DNA from: Gammaproteobacteria bacterium UBA7310
GTDB lineage: Bacteria; Pseudomonadota; Gammaproteobacteria; Pseudomonadales; Ketobacteraceae
DNA: 64,000 bases
Assembly: GCA_002471665.1 (NCBI GenBank)
Contig: DKQK01000025.1
Coordinates: 358,324 to 422,323, forward strand
Direction: 5' to 3'
Below, piece by piece: positions 26,495 through 35,167 of this stretch; the stretch's first letter is position 1, and every line of letters begins with the position of its first letter. The notes under the pieces are model-generated. The model did no database searches. It was not told the DNA's origin and saw only the letters and a list, made by a program, of their open reading frames with translations. The position numbers and the translations under genes are program-made.

Positions 26495-26964
26495 CAGAGC
26501 GTTTTCAGGACCTCGATAACATCGTCATGATGCGTCTTGGTTTTCACCTTGTCCATAACATGCTTGAGGCGTCCATCCTTACCGATGATGAAGGTGGTGC
26601 GCAGAATCCCCATAAACTCGCGCCCCATAAACTTTTTCAGCCCCCAGACACCGTACTTCTCGGCAATGGTTTTGTCTTCATCCGACAGCAAATCAAAATT
26701 CAACTCCTTCTTCTCCATAAAGCTCTGCAGCTTTTTCACCGGATCCGGACTCACCCCCAGCACCACCGTGTCCAGTTTGGCAAACTCCTTTTTGGCATCC
26801 CGGATACCACAGGCCTGGGTGATACAGCCCGGCGTCATGGCTTTGGGGTAGAAATAAAGCACAACATTTTTTTTACCTTTGTAATCTTTCAGGCTGACCT
26901 TATCTCCATTCTGGTTCACCAGAGTGAAAGCTGGCGCCATATTTCCCACCTTCGGGAATGCCAT
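26494..26964 (-). CDS. bcp: Thiol peroxidase / peroxiredoxin, BCP type
   Basis: Reduces hydrogen and organic peroxides using thioredoxin. The ATG at 26964 has AGGAG upstream and gives 156 residues. The active-site segment PKAMTPGCITQACG carries the peroxidatic Cys47 and a second Cys52, five residues apart as in the atypical two-Cys BCP type. The rest (FDLLSDEDKTIAEKYGVWG, RTTFIIGKDGRLKHV) is standard. It is probably co-transcribed with the rhomboid gene. Confidence 0.95.
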   Translation of the reverse strand: MAFPKVGNMAPAFTLVNQNGDKVSLKDYKGKKNVVLYFYPKAMTPGCITQACGIRDAKKEFAKLDTVVLGVSPDPVKKLQSFMEKKELNFDLLSDEDKTIAEKYGVWGLKKFMGREFMGILRTTFIIGKDGRLKHVMDKVKTKTHHDDVIEVLKTL

Positions 26965-27063
26965 AGTTTGTCTCCTGTTCAGCAATAGCTAGAAATCATC
27001 GAACACTTCTCGAAAAGAAGCATAATTGACTTACAATACAGGGATCAACCAAGGAGGTCGATC

Positions 27064-28065
27064 TTGTCTAGTGAAATCAAAGCACCGTTTGGCGTGATGC
27101 TGGTGAATCTTGGAACGCCGGAAAATCCGGATGCCGCCAGCGTGCGAAAATACCTGGCACAGTTTCTCTCCGATCCACGGGTGATACGAGTACCACGCCT
27201 GCTCTGGTGGTTGATTCTTCATGGCATCATACTCCGCTTCCGGCCGGCTAAAGTAGCCCGGCTGTATCAGACCATCTGGACCGATGAGGGTTCCCCCCTC
27301 ATGTGCATCAGCCGTAAACAAGAGGCCGCATTACAGGCACAGCTTGAACACAGCACCGGGCAGCGCATTCCGGTGCAGCTTGCCATGAGCTACGGCGAGC
27401 CCAGCCTGACCACCGCTGGACGTAAACTGGCGGCCAGCGCCGTAGAGCGTATCATCGTACTGCCGTTGTATCCGCAATATTCATCATCGACCACCGCCGC
27501 GGTATTTGATGGACTGGCCAACGCCCTCAAGCCCTGCCCGGACATTCCTGAACTGATTTTCATACGAGACTACTGGGCCCGTGAAGATTATTTACAAGCC
27601 CTGGCAAACAGTGTTCAGGAATTCTGGGACGAACACGGTAAACCAGACCGCCTGCTGCTGTCGTTCCATGGCATTCCCCAGCGCTACGAAGACACGGGGG
27701 ACCCCTACCCCAGCCTGTGCCGCAAAACCGCCGCGGCTGTCGCCTCCCGCTTGGGGCTGGCGGATGATCAATGGTCGGAAAGCTTTCAATCCCGCTTCGG
27801 TCGCGAAGAGTGGGTCAAACCCTATACCGATGTACTGCTGGAACAATGGGGCAACGACGATAGCATTCAGCGCGTGGATGTGATCTGCCCGGCCTTCGCG
27901 GCGGACTGCCTGGAGACCCTGGAGGAAATAGAAGAGCAGAACAAGGTGACTTTCCTGGAAGCGGGGGGCAAAGCCTACCACTACATTCCCTGTCTCAATG
28001 ATCGCCCCGATCACATTACCATGCTCAGTGACCTGATACTGGAACGCGCCAAAGCCTGGCTCTGA
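27064..28065 (+). CDS. hemH: Ferrochelatase HemH
   Basis: Inserts ferrous iron into protoporphyrin IX, the last step of heme synthesis. The product has 333 residues. The TTG start at 27064 follows a strong AAGGAGG site, which makes it convincing. The N-terminal GVMLVNLGTPENPDAASVRKYLAQFLSDPRV, LLLSFHGIPQRY with the catalytic His near 201, and CPAFAADCLETLEEIE with the catalytic Glu are all present. hemN, another heme gene, lies at 44062. Confidence 0.97.
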   Translation: MSSEIKAPFGVMLVNLGTPENPDAASVRKYLAQFLSDPRVIRVPRLLWWLILHGIILRFRPAKVARLYQTIWTDEGSPLMCISRKQEAALQAQLEHSTGQRIPVQLAMSYGEPSLTTAGRKLAASAVERIIVLPLYPQYSSSTTAAVFDGLANALKPCPDIPELIFIRDYWAREDYLQALANSVQEFWDEHGKPDRLLLSFHGIPQRYEDTGDPYPSLCRKTAAAVASRLGLADDQWSESFQSRFGREEWVKPYTDVLLEQWGNDDSIQRVDVICPAFAADCLETLEEIEEQNKVTFLEAGGKAYHYIPCLNDRPDHITMLSDLILERAKAWL

Positions 28066-28141
28066 GCGTGACAACCGGTGAATTCTGGCTACGCTTACTG
28101 TATCAATTAATCACTTTATATCAGTGTTTTAGCGTTAGCGC

Positions 28142-29944
28142 ATGGAACTAGAAGGATTCTCGCAGCTGGAAAAAATCGCTGAGGGCGGCATGGCCGTCCT
28201 GTACCGGGGCATTCAGACCTCCCTGGGGCGTCCGGTTGCCATTAAAGTCATGAAAGGCGCCCTGTCCGGTACCCCGGAAGCCCACGAGATGTTTGAGTGG
28301 GAATCCAGAATCGTGGCTCGCCTGGACCACCCCCATATTATTCGCGTCATTGATCGTGGCCTGACCTCCGACGAAATGCCCTATTTTGTCATGGACTACG
28401 TGGAAGGCCTGACCCTCAAGGACGCAATGAAAAGCAACAAGCTTTCGGATCGCCGCAAACTCCGCATTATCATGCAGGTAGCGAAAGCCTTGGGCTACGC
28501 TCACAAGAACAACGTGATTCACCGGGATATCAAGCCGGGCAATATCCTGTTGGACCGGGAGGGCAACGCCAGGGTGGTGGATTTCGGCATCGCCCGGCTC
28601 TCGGAGGATACGGAAGTCTCCAGCGTGCGCGAGGAAGGCATGACCGTGGGCACACCGGCCTACATGGCCCCGGAGCAAAAGCGGGGAGCCGCCTTTACCA
28701 GTTCCGCCAGTGACATTTATTCCCTGGGGGTCATCATGTACCTGATGCTGGCCGGCAAACTGCCGAAAGCAGGCTACCCCGCCCCTTCCCATTTCAATGC
28801 CAAAATTCCTTCCTCCCTGGACAAGATCACCATGGCCTGTCTGGCGGACGATCCGGACCGGCGCCCCAGCGCGGACAAACTGGTGGCCCTGTTACTGAAA
28901 GCACTGAAGGGGGCCCACCTCAAGAAAGAGCAAAAAGCTCAGGCACAGGAAACCTTTAAAGATCCCAAAGAAAAGTTCCGTCTGTTGGATGTGATTCGGG
29001 AAACCCCGTATGGCAGTGTCTGCCTGTATGAGAACCGGGAAGATCAGTCGCTGATGGTGCTGAAAAAGCGCGTGGGTAATTTCAAAGGTTATAACGAATC
29101 GGAAATACTATCCCGCATCAAACACCGCAACATCATTAACGTGCGGGGAGTAAGCCGCAATGACCGCTTGTTCATTACCATCCTGGAATACCTGTCCGGC
29201 GGCAGCCTGCAGAGCAGAATGGCCCATTCCATGTCCGTGGATGAGTTCATGCTGGTGGCAGATCAGATTTGTGACGCCCTGATCTTTGCCCACAGCAATC
29301 GTATCGTCCACGGCAACCTGCGCCCTCATAACATCCTGTTTGACGAGATGAACACCGTAAAGGTGATGGATTTCGGCTTTGAGCCCCACTACGAAGAAGC
29401 GTTGGAAGAAAACTGGTACAAGCCACCAGGGGAGCCTGCCTCACCACAGGCCGACGTGTTTGCAGCGGGTGTCATCTTCTATCAATTGCTCACCGGTTCA
29501 CTGCCGGAGTGGAAACGCGGCCTGCTGCAACCCGGAGAGGCGTTTGCGGACATTCCACAGCATTTGCGCACGGTCATCAAAGCCATGCTCTGCCTGGAGA
29601 GCAATGTCCGTGTGCAGACCTTCGAAGAAGTAAAAAAATGCCTGCACATGGTCGAGAGCGAAGCAGACGAGAAAACCAAAACCAAAATCCAGAAGAAAGC
29701 GCCCCAACCCCGTCGTCGCAGCCCCTTGCGCAGCGTGGCGCTGGCTACTGCATTTTTACTGCTGCTGGGGGTCAATGGGGTAATTTACATGTGGATCTTT
29801 ATGAACAAGGGGGCAGACCACCCCAGCATGGCCAATATCATGCAATCACTGGGTTTAAGGGCGGGAGACAACAGAACAAAAGGGTCAACACAGAACGAAG
29901 AGGAATTTGTCATGCAGAAGGTTGAAAAGACAAAACCGAATTAG
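28142..29944 (+). CDS. Membrane-anchored Ser/Thr protein kinase with a second, degenerate kinase domain
   Basis: A 600-residue protein. The first kinase domain (about 6-265) is complete: IAEGGMAVLYRG loop, Lys35, HRD at 127-129, DFG at 147-149 and GTPAYMAPEQ. After a charged linker, a second kinase-like domain (about 285-505) keeps the fold and a DFG, but its catalytic loop reads HGNLRPHN near 390. The catalytic Asp is thus Asn and the Arg is Gly, making it a likely pseudokinase. A basic stretch precedes one membrane span (about 531-553) and a short periplasmic tail follows. No forkhead or phosphatase partner is nearby. Substrates are unknown. Confidence 0.93.
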   Translation: MELEGFSQLEKIAEGGMAVLYRGIQTSLGRPVAIKVMKGALSGTPEAHEMFEWESRIVARLDHPHIIRVIDRGLTSDEMPYFVMDYVEGLTLKDAMKSNKLSDRRKLRIIMQVAKALGYAHKNNVIHRDIKPGNILLDREGNARVVDFGIARLSEDTEVSSVREEGMTVGTPAYMAPEQKRGAAFTSSASDIYSLGVIMYLMLAGKLPKAGYPAPSHFNAKIPSSLDKITMACLADDPDRRPSADKLVALLLKALKGAHLKKEQKAQAQETFKDPKEKFRLLDVIRETPYGSVCLYENREDQSLMVLKKRVGNFKGYNESEILSRIKHRNIINVRGVSRNDRLFITILEYLSGGSLQSRMAHSMSVDEFMLVADQICDALIFAHSNRIVHGNLRPHNILFDEMNTVKVMDFGFEPHYEEALEENWYKPPGEPASPQADVFAAGVIFYQLLTGSLPEWKRGLLQPGEAFADIPQHLRTVIKAMLCLESNVRVQTFEEVKKCLHMVESEADEKTKTKIQKKAPQPRRRSPLRSVALATAFLLLLGVNGVIYMWIFMNKGADHPSMANIMQSLGLRAGDNRTKGSTQNEEEFVMQKVEKTKPN

Positions 29945-30055
29945 CATTGTTTACTTGATGACCTCTTCACAATTCCTAAAAGTGTGATAGCTTAGCCGTT
30001 TGTGTATAGTCGATGCAGTCAGGAAGATTGCGTCCATCTCCCACTGGAGGGTGCC

Positions 30056-30463
30056 ATGATCGATTACGAACTAACCGATCTTTTAATCGAACTGGAAGAA
30101 ATTCAACAGGATCGATTTCTAAACAAGGCTCGCGGCCAGCAAGTTGTTGATTTATTGGCTTTTTATGAGATCCCACAAACCTTGTACACGTTACGCCAAG
30201 AGCCCCAGAATGGGCGTGAACCCCATCAATGCCGACGCAAGATTGCCCTGTTTGACTTCGCTCACGTACCACCGGAATGCAAGCCCCAACTGATCGAATG
30301 CCTGTTCATGATCGGCCATTCGCCGGAGTTTATTGCCGAAGCCCTGGGTGAAGACATACGGGCAGTGGCGGAGTCGTTGCGGTCGGTGGTGGACGAAAAC
30401 CGGGCCAAGAAAGCCGCAGACCTGCGCAAGAATCCGCAGCGGTTCCGCTTGGTGAAAACCTGA
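30056..30463 (+). CDS. Conserved-looking protein of unknown function
   Basis: I do not recognise this family. The ATG at 30056 has GGAGG seven bases upstream and gives 135 residues (MIDYELTDLLIELEEIQQDRF). The protein is soluble, acidic at the start and basic at the end, mostly helical, with no signal peptide or membrane span. It has Cys residues in HQCRRKIALFDFAHVPPECKPQLIECLFMIGHSPEFIAEALG, too irregular for a clear metal site. It lies 111 bp after the kinase gene and ends before a strong terminator, so the two could share a transcript. Confidence 0.8.
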   Translation: MIDYELTDLLIELEEIQQDRFLNKARGQQVVDLLAFYEIPQTLYTLRQEPQNGREPHQCRRKIALFDFAHVPPECKPQLIECLFMIGHSPEFIAEALGEDIRAVAESLRSVVDENRAKKAADLRKNPQRFRLVKT

Positions 30464-30486
30464 TCCGCTGTCTTTACTGATGCAAT

Positions 30487-30516
30487 AAAAAAGCCGGCAG
30501 TCCAGCCGGCTTTTTT
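30487..30516. terminator. Bidirectional terminator between the unknown gene and oadB
   Basis: AAAAAAGCCGGC and GCCGGCTTTTTT form a perfect 12-bp inverted repeat with a 6-nt loop. It lies 24 bp after the plus-strand stop at 30463 and 46 bp beyond the minus-strand oadB stop. Confidence 0.93.
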
Positions 30517-30561
30517 GCGTCAGGACAGCCTATGGAATGACCGTCCGCTCGCCCAGTTGCA

Positions 30562-31869
30562 TTACCCGCCCACGTAGTTCAAGAGAATACCGGCCGCCAC
30601 CGCCGAGCCGATGACACCGGCCACATTGGGGCCCATGGCGTGCATTAACAGGAAGTTCTGTGGATTCGCTTCCAGCCCAACCTTATTGGATACCCGCGCA
30701 GCCATAGGCACAGCAGATACACCAGCAGAGCCGATCAGAGGGTTAATGGCCTGCTTGGATACCTTGTTAAGCAGTTTAGCCATCAGCACCCCGCACCCCG
30801 TACCAATACAGAAGGCCGCCATACCCAACACCAGAATCCCCAGTGTTTCGGCCACCAGAAATGAAGAGGCGCTCAGCTTGGAGCCCACCGACAGGCCCAG
30901 CCCAATGGTTACAATGTTGATCAGTGCGTTCTGAGCGGTATCACTCAGGCGATCCACCACGCCACACTCACGCATCAGATTACCAAAGCAGAACATCCCC
31001 AGCAGTGGCGCTGCATCAGGCAACAGCAGTGCCACCAGCACCAGAATCAAGATTGGGAAAATAATCTTCTCCGCCGACGATACAACCCGCAACTGCTCCA
31101 TCTTGATTTTGCGTTCGGCTTCTGTTGTCAGCGCGCGCATGATCGGTGGCTGAATCAAAGGCACCAGAGCCATGTAAGAATAAGCCGCCACTGCAATGGC
31201 CCCCAGTAAATCCGGCGCCAGCTTACTGGTGACGTAAATGGCGGTAGGGCCATCCGCACCGCCGATGATACCGATGGAGGCAGCATCAGCCAGGGTGAAG
31301 TCGATCCCAATCCCCAGGCTGGTCAACGCCAACGCGCCCAACAAGGCGGCAAAAATACCGAACTGGGCGGCAGCCCCCAACAACAGGGTACGTGGATTTG
31401 CCAGTAACGGGCCAAAGTCCGTCATGGCACCAACCCCCATGAATATCAACAGGGGAAACAGACCCGTGGTCAAACCCACACTGTAGATGAGATAGAGAAT
31501 CCCGTCCGCATGGCCTGCCGCTTTCACCGTATGGCTCACCTGGTCGTGCAACGCAGGTTCAGCGCCATACCAGGCGTTCTTCACCTGGGAGGCCGTGGCA
31601 TCCGCCGCCAGGCCGAGCATGGACTTCACACTGTCCACCAACGCAGCATCGCCGTAATACAGAGCATGCTCCAGGGCAGAGTCCGCCATCCCGGCCAACG
31701 GAATATTCGACAGAATGCCACCCACCCCGATGGGCACCAGCAACAGTGGCTCAAAGCCCTTTTTAATCGCCAGCCAAAGCAACACCAGGCCCACCAGAAT
31801 CATAACAGCCTGGCCAATCTCCAGGTGATAGATACCGGTGCTGTGCCAAAGCTTTACTAAGTTATCCAT
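30562..31869 (-). CDS. oadB: Oxaloacetate decarboxylase beta subunit, Na+ pump
   Basis: OadB decarboxylates carboxybiotin and exports Na+. The 435-residue protein is very hydrophobic, with about nine or more spans. The family segments FGPLLANPRTLLLGAAAQFGIFAALLGAL, SIGIIGGADGPTAIYVTSKLAP (with the Na+-binding Asp of GGADGP) and AGVSAVPMAARVSNKVGLEANPQNFLLMHAMGPNVAGVIGSAVAAG are all present. It is the last gene of oadGAB. Confidence 0.97.
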   Translation of the reverse strand: MDNLVKLWHSTGIYHLEIGQAVMILVGLVLLWLAIKKGFEPLLLVPIGVGGILSNIPLAGMADSALEHALYYGDAALVDSVKSMLGLAADATASQVKNAWYGAEPALHDQVSHTVKAAGHADGILYLIYSVGLTTGLFPLLIFMGVGAMTDFGPLLANPRTLLLGAAAQFGIFAALLGALALTSLGIGIDFTLADAASIGIIGGADGPTAIYVTSKLAPDLLGAIAVAAYSYMALVPLIQPPIMRALTTEAERKIKMEQLRVVSSAEKIIFPILILVLVALLLPDAAPLLGMFCFGNLMRECGVVDRLSDTAQNALINIVTIGLGLSVGSKLSASSFLVAETLGILVLGMAAFCIGTGCGVLMAKLLNKVSKQAINPLIGSAGVSAVPMAARVSNKVGLEANPQNFLLMHAMGPNVAGVIGSAVAAGILLNYVGG

Positions 31870-31883
31870 GATTTACGCCCCGA

Positions 31884-33671
31884 TTAACCGATGGACAGCA
31901 AGGTGTCGCCCACTTTCACGGCATCACCCTCTTTCACTGTAATGGAGGTGACCGTTCCGGATTTGGCTGCCCGCACTTCGGTTTCCATTTTCATGGCTTC
32001 CAGGATCACAATGACATCCCCCTCTTGAACCTGCTGCCCGACGGACACCTTCACCTTGAAGATATTTCCGGCCAACGGCGCGGGTACGGGTTCGCCAGCA
32101 GAGGTCGCGGGTGCCGGTGCCGCCGGGGCTGATGACGCCGCTGCAACATTGCTGATGTCGCCGCCATCGGTCACCTGCACCACATAGGACTGCCCATTGA
32201 CGGTAACGGTGTACACCCCGCTGTCGGTGGCTGGGGTAGCAGGGGTTGCCGCCGCTGCCGGGGCAGGCTCCGCCCCGGTGGGTGCAGGCTCAAATGCAGC
32301 CGGATTGTTTCGGTTATCAAGAAACTTCAAACCAATCTGCGGGAACAATGCGTACGTCAGCACGTCATCCACTTCATCGGCAGCAAGCTGGATATTCTTT
32401 TCGCCGGCAATCTTTTTCAACTCCGTGGTCAGCTTGTCCATTTCAGGCTCAAGCAAATCAGCGGGGCGGCAGGTAATGGCCTCTTTGCCTTCCAGCACCC
32501 GTTCCTGCAACGCTTTATTGAATGGGGCGGGAGCGGCACCATACTCGCCTTTCAAAACCCCGGCGGTTTCTTTGGAGATGCTCTTGTAGCGTTCACCGGT
32601 CAGCACATTCAGTACCGCCTGCGTGCCCACAATCTGGGAGGTGGGTGTAACCAGGGGGATAAAACCCAGATCTTCCCGCACCCGCGGAATCTCCGCCAGC
32701 ACTGCATCCAGCTTGTCGCCGGCCCCCTGCTCTTTAAGCTGGCCTTCCATGTTGGTAAGCATTCCGCCTGGTACCTGGGCCACCAGAATACGGGAATCAA
32801 CACCACGCAAGGCGCCTTCAAACTGCGCGTACTTCTTGCGGACTTCCCGGAAATAGCCGGCTATCTCTTCCAGTAAATGAATATCCAGACCGGTATCACG
32901 CTCCGTTCCTTCCAGAATGGCAACCACCGCTTCCGTGGGAGAATGCCCATAGGTCATACTCATGGACGAAATCGCCGTATCCACGTTATCAATCCCCGCT
33001 TCGGCGCACTTGAGTGCCGTAGCGGTGGACATGCCCGTGGTGGCGTGGCACTGCATGTGCACCGGAATATCCAGGGATTCCTTCAGGCGGCTCACCAGCT
33101 CAAACCCCACGTAGGGTTTCAACAAACCGGCCATGTCCTTGATGCAAACTGAATTGGCGCCCATATCCTCAATGGTCTTGGCCATGTCCACCCACATATC
33201 GATGGTGTGAACCGGGCTCACTGTGTAGGAAATGGTGCCCTGGGCATGCTTGCCCTGCTTGAGCACCGCCTGGATGGCGGTTTCCAGGTTACGGGGGTCA
33301 TTCATGGCATCGAACACACGGAATACATCCACGCCATTGACAGCCGCCCGTTCAACAAACTTGCTCACTACATCATCAGCATAGTGCCGGTAGCCCAACA
33401 GGTTCTGCCCGCGCAGCAGCATCTGCTGGGGGGTATTGGGCATCGCTTTCTTTAATAATCGAATTCTTTCCCAGGGGTCTTCACCCAAGTAACGAATACA
33501 GGCATCGAAGGTGGCGCCACCCCAGGATTCAATAGACCAGAAGCCCACCTTATCCAGTTTTTCAGCAATGGGTAGCATGTCATCAATGCGCATGCGGGTT
33601 GCAAACAGGGATTGATGCGCATCACGCAGGACGACATCCGTAATACCTAAAGGTTTTTTTGCCTGACTCAT
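31884..33671 (-). CDS. oadA: Oxaloacetate decarboxylase alpha subunit (biotin enzyme)
   Basis: OadA transfers the carboxyl of oxaloacetate to biotin. The product has 595 residues. The carboxyltransferase TIM barrel starts ITDVVLRDAHQSLFATRMR and contains the metal-site segment MQCHATTGMSTATALK. A PYC/OADA association domain, an Ala/Pro linker (about 470-525) and a C-terminal biotinyl domain with VILEAMKMETEV follow; the Lys of AMKM carries biotin. It lies 14 bp before oadB and 47 bp after oadG. Confidence 0.97.
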   Translation of the reverse strand: MSQAKKPLGITDVVLRDAHQSLFATRMRIDDMLPIAEKLDKVGFWSIESWGGATFDACIRYLGEDPWERIRLLKKAMPNTPQQMLLRGQNLLGYRHYADDVVSKFVERAAVNGVDVFRVFDAMNDPRNLETAIQAVLKQGKHAQGTISYTVSPVHTIDMWVDMAKTIEDMGANSVCIKDMAGLLKPYVGFELVSRLKESLDIPVHMQCHATTGMSTATALKCAEAGIDNVDTAISSMSMTYGHSPTEAVVAILEGTERDTGLDIHLLEEIAGYFREVRKKYAQFEGALRGVDSRILVAQVPGGMLTNMEGQLKEQGAGDKLDAVLAEIPRVREDLGFIPLVTPTSQIVGTQAVLNVLTGERYKSISKETAGVLKGEYGAAPAPFNKALQERVLEGKEAITCRPADLLEPEMDKLTTELKKIAGEKNIQLAADEVDDVLTYALFPQIGLKFLDNRNNPAAFEPAPTGAEPAPAAAATPATPATDSGVYTVTVNGQSYVVQVTDGGDISNVAAASSAPAAPAPATSAGEPVPAPLAGNIFKVKVSVGQQVQEGDVIVILEAMKMETEVRAAKSGTVTSITVKEGDAVKVGDTLLSIG

Positions 33672-33718
33672 GGGAACTGGCCTTTTTGTGGTTTCTGCTT
33701 AACTCTGGAATCAATTCG

Positions 33719-33964
33719 CTACTTGTGGCGCGAACGATGCCGGTGTATTGCGGCTGCGATAACAGCCATCAACGGACCGTCGTTAGCCTGGGACGGCTGC
33801 TGAACGGTTGGAGCGGGTGTTGAGGGAAGTTCGGATTCTGGCAGAAATTTGGAAATCAATGACGACATGACGCTGGTAGCCAATACCAGCAACACCAGGA
33901 ACGAAAACACCGCCCCCATTCCGATTGCCATCAGGTTGACACCTTCCCACAGCAAATTGCTCAT
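33719..33964 (-). CDS. oadG: Oxaloacetate decarboxylase gamma subunit
   Basis: A small membrane subunit that holds alpha and beta together. The 81 residues comprise one N-terminal span (about 10-38, GVNLMAIGMGAVFSFLVLLVLATSVMSSLI), a Pro/Ser/Gln-rich middle, and the C-terminal PLMAVIAAAIHRHRSRHK typical of OadG. There the His residues bind zinc in characterised enzymes. It is the first gene of the operon. Confidence 0.94.
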   Translation of the reverse strand: MSNLLWEGVNLMAIGMGAVFSFLVLLVLATSVMSSLISKFLPESELPSTPAPTVQQPSQANDGPLMAVIAAAIHRHRSRHK

Positions 33965-34116
33965 ATTCTCGCCTCGTGTTTGGTTACACCTAATGCTGTG
34001 GCTTGATCGCCCGGGTCATGGCGCCCTGTTTGAAGCGCAGCGACCCGGCAGGACCCTGGGTCCACAAACTGCGCAAATTTACCGTTAATACCTACCCATA
34101 GCAACCTGAAGCCGGC

Positions 34117-34144
34117 AAAAAGGGCCGTAAAACCCGCCCTTTTT
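34117..34144. terminator. Bidirectional hairpin terminator upstream of oadG
   Basis: AAAAAGGGC and GCCCTTTTT form a 9-bp stem with a 10-nt loop. It could stop transcripts that read through from the tRNA-Arg side into oadG. Confidence 0.7.
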
Positions 34145-34324
34145 CACCCTTGCGCCACATAGCCTGAAAGCGCTGAAAATGGCAGAAAAATCAATGGCAG
34201 CACAGACTTTCGACGCCACTTTCAATGACCCATGAGTCTGCCTGTCACTGCAGCATAGCACTGGCAGCATGCCTGTAGGAAATAGCGGGAAGAAACAAGA
34301 ACAGCTGCGGAATCGCAGCTAAAA

Positions 34325-34354
34325 AAAAGAGGCTGTATTGCTACAGCCTCTTTT
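34325..34354 (-). terminator. Terminator of tRNA-Arg(ACG)
   Basis: AAAAGAGGCTGTA and TACAGCCTCTTTT form a 13-bp stem with a 4-nt loop, followed on the minus strand by a run of eight T. It lies 8 bp beyond the tRNA 3' end. Confidence 0.92.
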
Positions 34355-34361
34355 CGGTATA

Positions 34362-34438
34362 TGGCGCGCCCGGCACGATTCGAACGTGCGACCGCCTGGT
34401 TCGTAGCCAGGTACTCTATCCAGCTGAGCTACGGGCGC
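34362..34438 (-). tRNA. tRNA-Arg (anticodon ACG)
   Basis: A 77-nt cloverleaf with acceptor GCGCCCG/CGGGCGC, discriminator G and encoded CCA. The anticodon stem is CCTGG/CCAGG with loop CTACGAA, and the T arm contains GTTCGAAT. The A34 is expected to be edited to inosine to read CGN codons. It has its own promoter and terminator and follows tRNA-Ser(GCT). Confidence 0.97.
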
Positions 34439-34449
34439 GTGGGTGATGC

Positions 34450-34477
34450 ATTCTACGTAACAGGCTTTTTATGTCAA
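34450..34477 (-). promoter_or_regulatory. Sigma70 promoter of tRNA-Arg(ACG)
   Basis: On the minus strand, TTGACA (34477-34472, perfect), a 16-bp spacer and TAGAAT (34455-34450) precede the tRNA by about 11 bp, giving a very short leader. The sequence after the -10 is GC-rich near the start, as in stringently controlled stable RNA genes. Confidence 0.87.
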
Positions 34478-34564
34478 TCAAAAATGATAACTAATTAATC
34501 AACTTAGCGGGCATTCACCCGACACTGCAACCTGCTAACACGTCTACATCGATTCAGGTTTGAT

Positions 34565-34590
34565 GCGGCCCGGGTGCTCGCCCGGGCCGC
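34565..34590 (-). terminator. GC-rich hairpin after tRNA-Ser(GCT)
   Basis: GCGGCCCGGG and CCCGGGCCGC form a perfect 10-bp stem with a 6-nt loop, 10 bp beyond the tRNA-Ser 3' end. The following T-run is weak, so it may be a terminator or a 3' processing structure. Confidence 0.6.
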
Positions 34591-34599
34591 CCTGAATAA

Positions 34600-34691
34600 T
34601 GGCGGAGAAGGAGGGATTCGAACCCTCGATACGGGATAAACCGTATACTCCCTTAGCAGGGGAGCGCCTTCAGCCTCTCGGCCACCTCTCC
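34600..34691 (-). tRNA. tRNA-Ser (anticodon GCT)
   Basis: A 92-nt class II tRNA. Acceptor is GGAGAGG pairing with the 3' CTTCTCC with one mismatch/wobble, then G and encoded CCA. The anticodon stem is CTCCC/GGGAG with loop CTGCTAA. The long variable arm TATACGG...CCGTATC and the T arm GAGGG-TTCGAAT-CCCTC are clear. It reads AGC/AGU. csrA-tRNA-Ser-tRNA-Arg is the common gammaproteobacterial order. Confidence 0.96.
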
Positions 34692-34784
34692 AAAACGTGC
34701 GCGAAATGTTACTCGTTTTTTATCAAAATTCCTAGCCCAAATCGCTGATTTTGATAGAAATTACCCTAATCACCAGCAAAAGCA

Positions 34785-34813
34785 AAAAAAGCGATGGCCA
34801 GCATCGCTTTTTT
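34785..34813. terminator. Terminator of csrA
   Basis: AAAAAAGCGATG and CATCGCTTTTTT form a 12-bp inverted repeat with a 5-nt loop, 17 bp beyond the csrA stop. On the minus strand it is followed by a run of T. Confidence 0.92.
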
Positions 34814-34829
34814 CCAGGCTATCAAGATG

Positions 34830-35018
34830 TTACATGTCGTCGTGGTCTGAAGTCTTCTCACGCTGGATGCGCTGATAAATTTCTTCCCGGTGCACCGCCA
34901 CTTCTTTTGGGGCGTTAACACCAATTCGCACTTGATTGCCTTTTACACCCAGCACGGTAACGGTCACTTCGTCGCCGATCATCAAGGTTTCGCCCACACG
35001 GCGAGTCAAAATTAGCAT
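34830..35018 (-). CDS. csrA: Carbon storage / secondary metabolism regulator CsrA (RsmA)
   Basis: CsrA is a dimeric RNA-binding protein that binds GGA motifs in mRNA leaders and is titrated by CsrB/RsmZ-type RNAs. The ATG at 35018 has AGGAGAAGG upstream and gives 62 residues: MLILTRRVGETLMIGDEVTVTVLG, then VRIGVNAPKEVAVHREEIYQRI. The key residues L4 and the VHREE Arg are present. An in-frame upstream start (35078) adds a non-homologous 20 residues and is rejected. The two GGA-rich RNAs at 50614-51203 are its likely antagonists. Confidence 0.98.
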   Translation of the reverse strand: MLILTRRVGETLMIGDEVTVTVLGVKGNQVRIGVNAPKEVAVHREEIYQRIQREKTSDHDDM

Positions 35019-35167
35019 GTCCTTCTCCTGTAAATACTGCTCCCAGACAATTCCGGCTGCTGATCCGGTCTTATCCACTTCCGCATACCCAAACCTAATC
35101 TAATTATTGACCAGGTTTTAAATTTTGGTAGCACTGCAAAGGGATTTATTTGGGTTAGTTTTAAAAT

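Larger units (their letters stand above)
33965..34361. other. 397-bp stretch between oadG and tRNA-Arg(ACG) without a gene
   Basis: It holds two terminator hairpins (34117-34144 and 34325-34354), listed separately. The part just upstream of oadG (33965-34110) should carry the oad promoter, but no convincing -35/-10 pair was found. A 61-codon minus-strand reading frame (34085-34270) has no ribosome site or recognisable product and was rejected. Confidence 0.6.

Noticed and set aside
34085..34270. 61-codon minus-strand frame in the oadG-tRNA gap
   Set aside because: No ribosome site, no similarity, and it spans a terminator hairpin.
34565..34590. GC-rich palindrome as an operator or recombination site
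   Set aside because: Its position right after tRNA-Ser on the same strand is simpler to explain as a terminator or processing hairpin.
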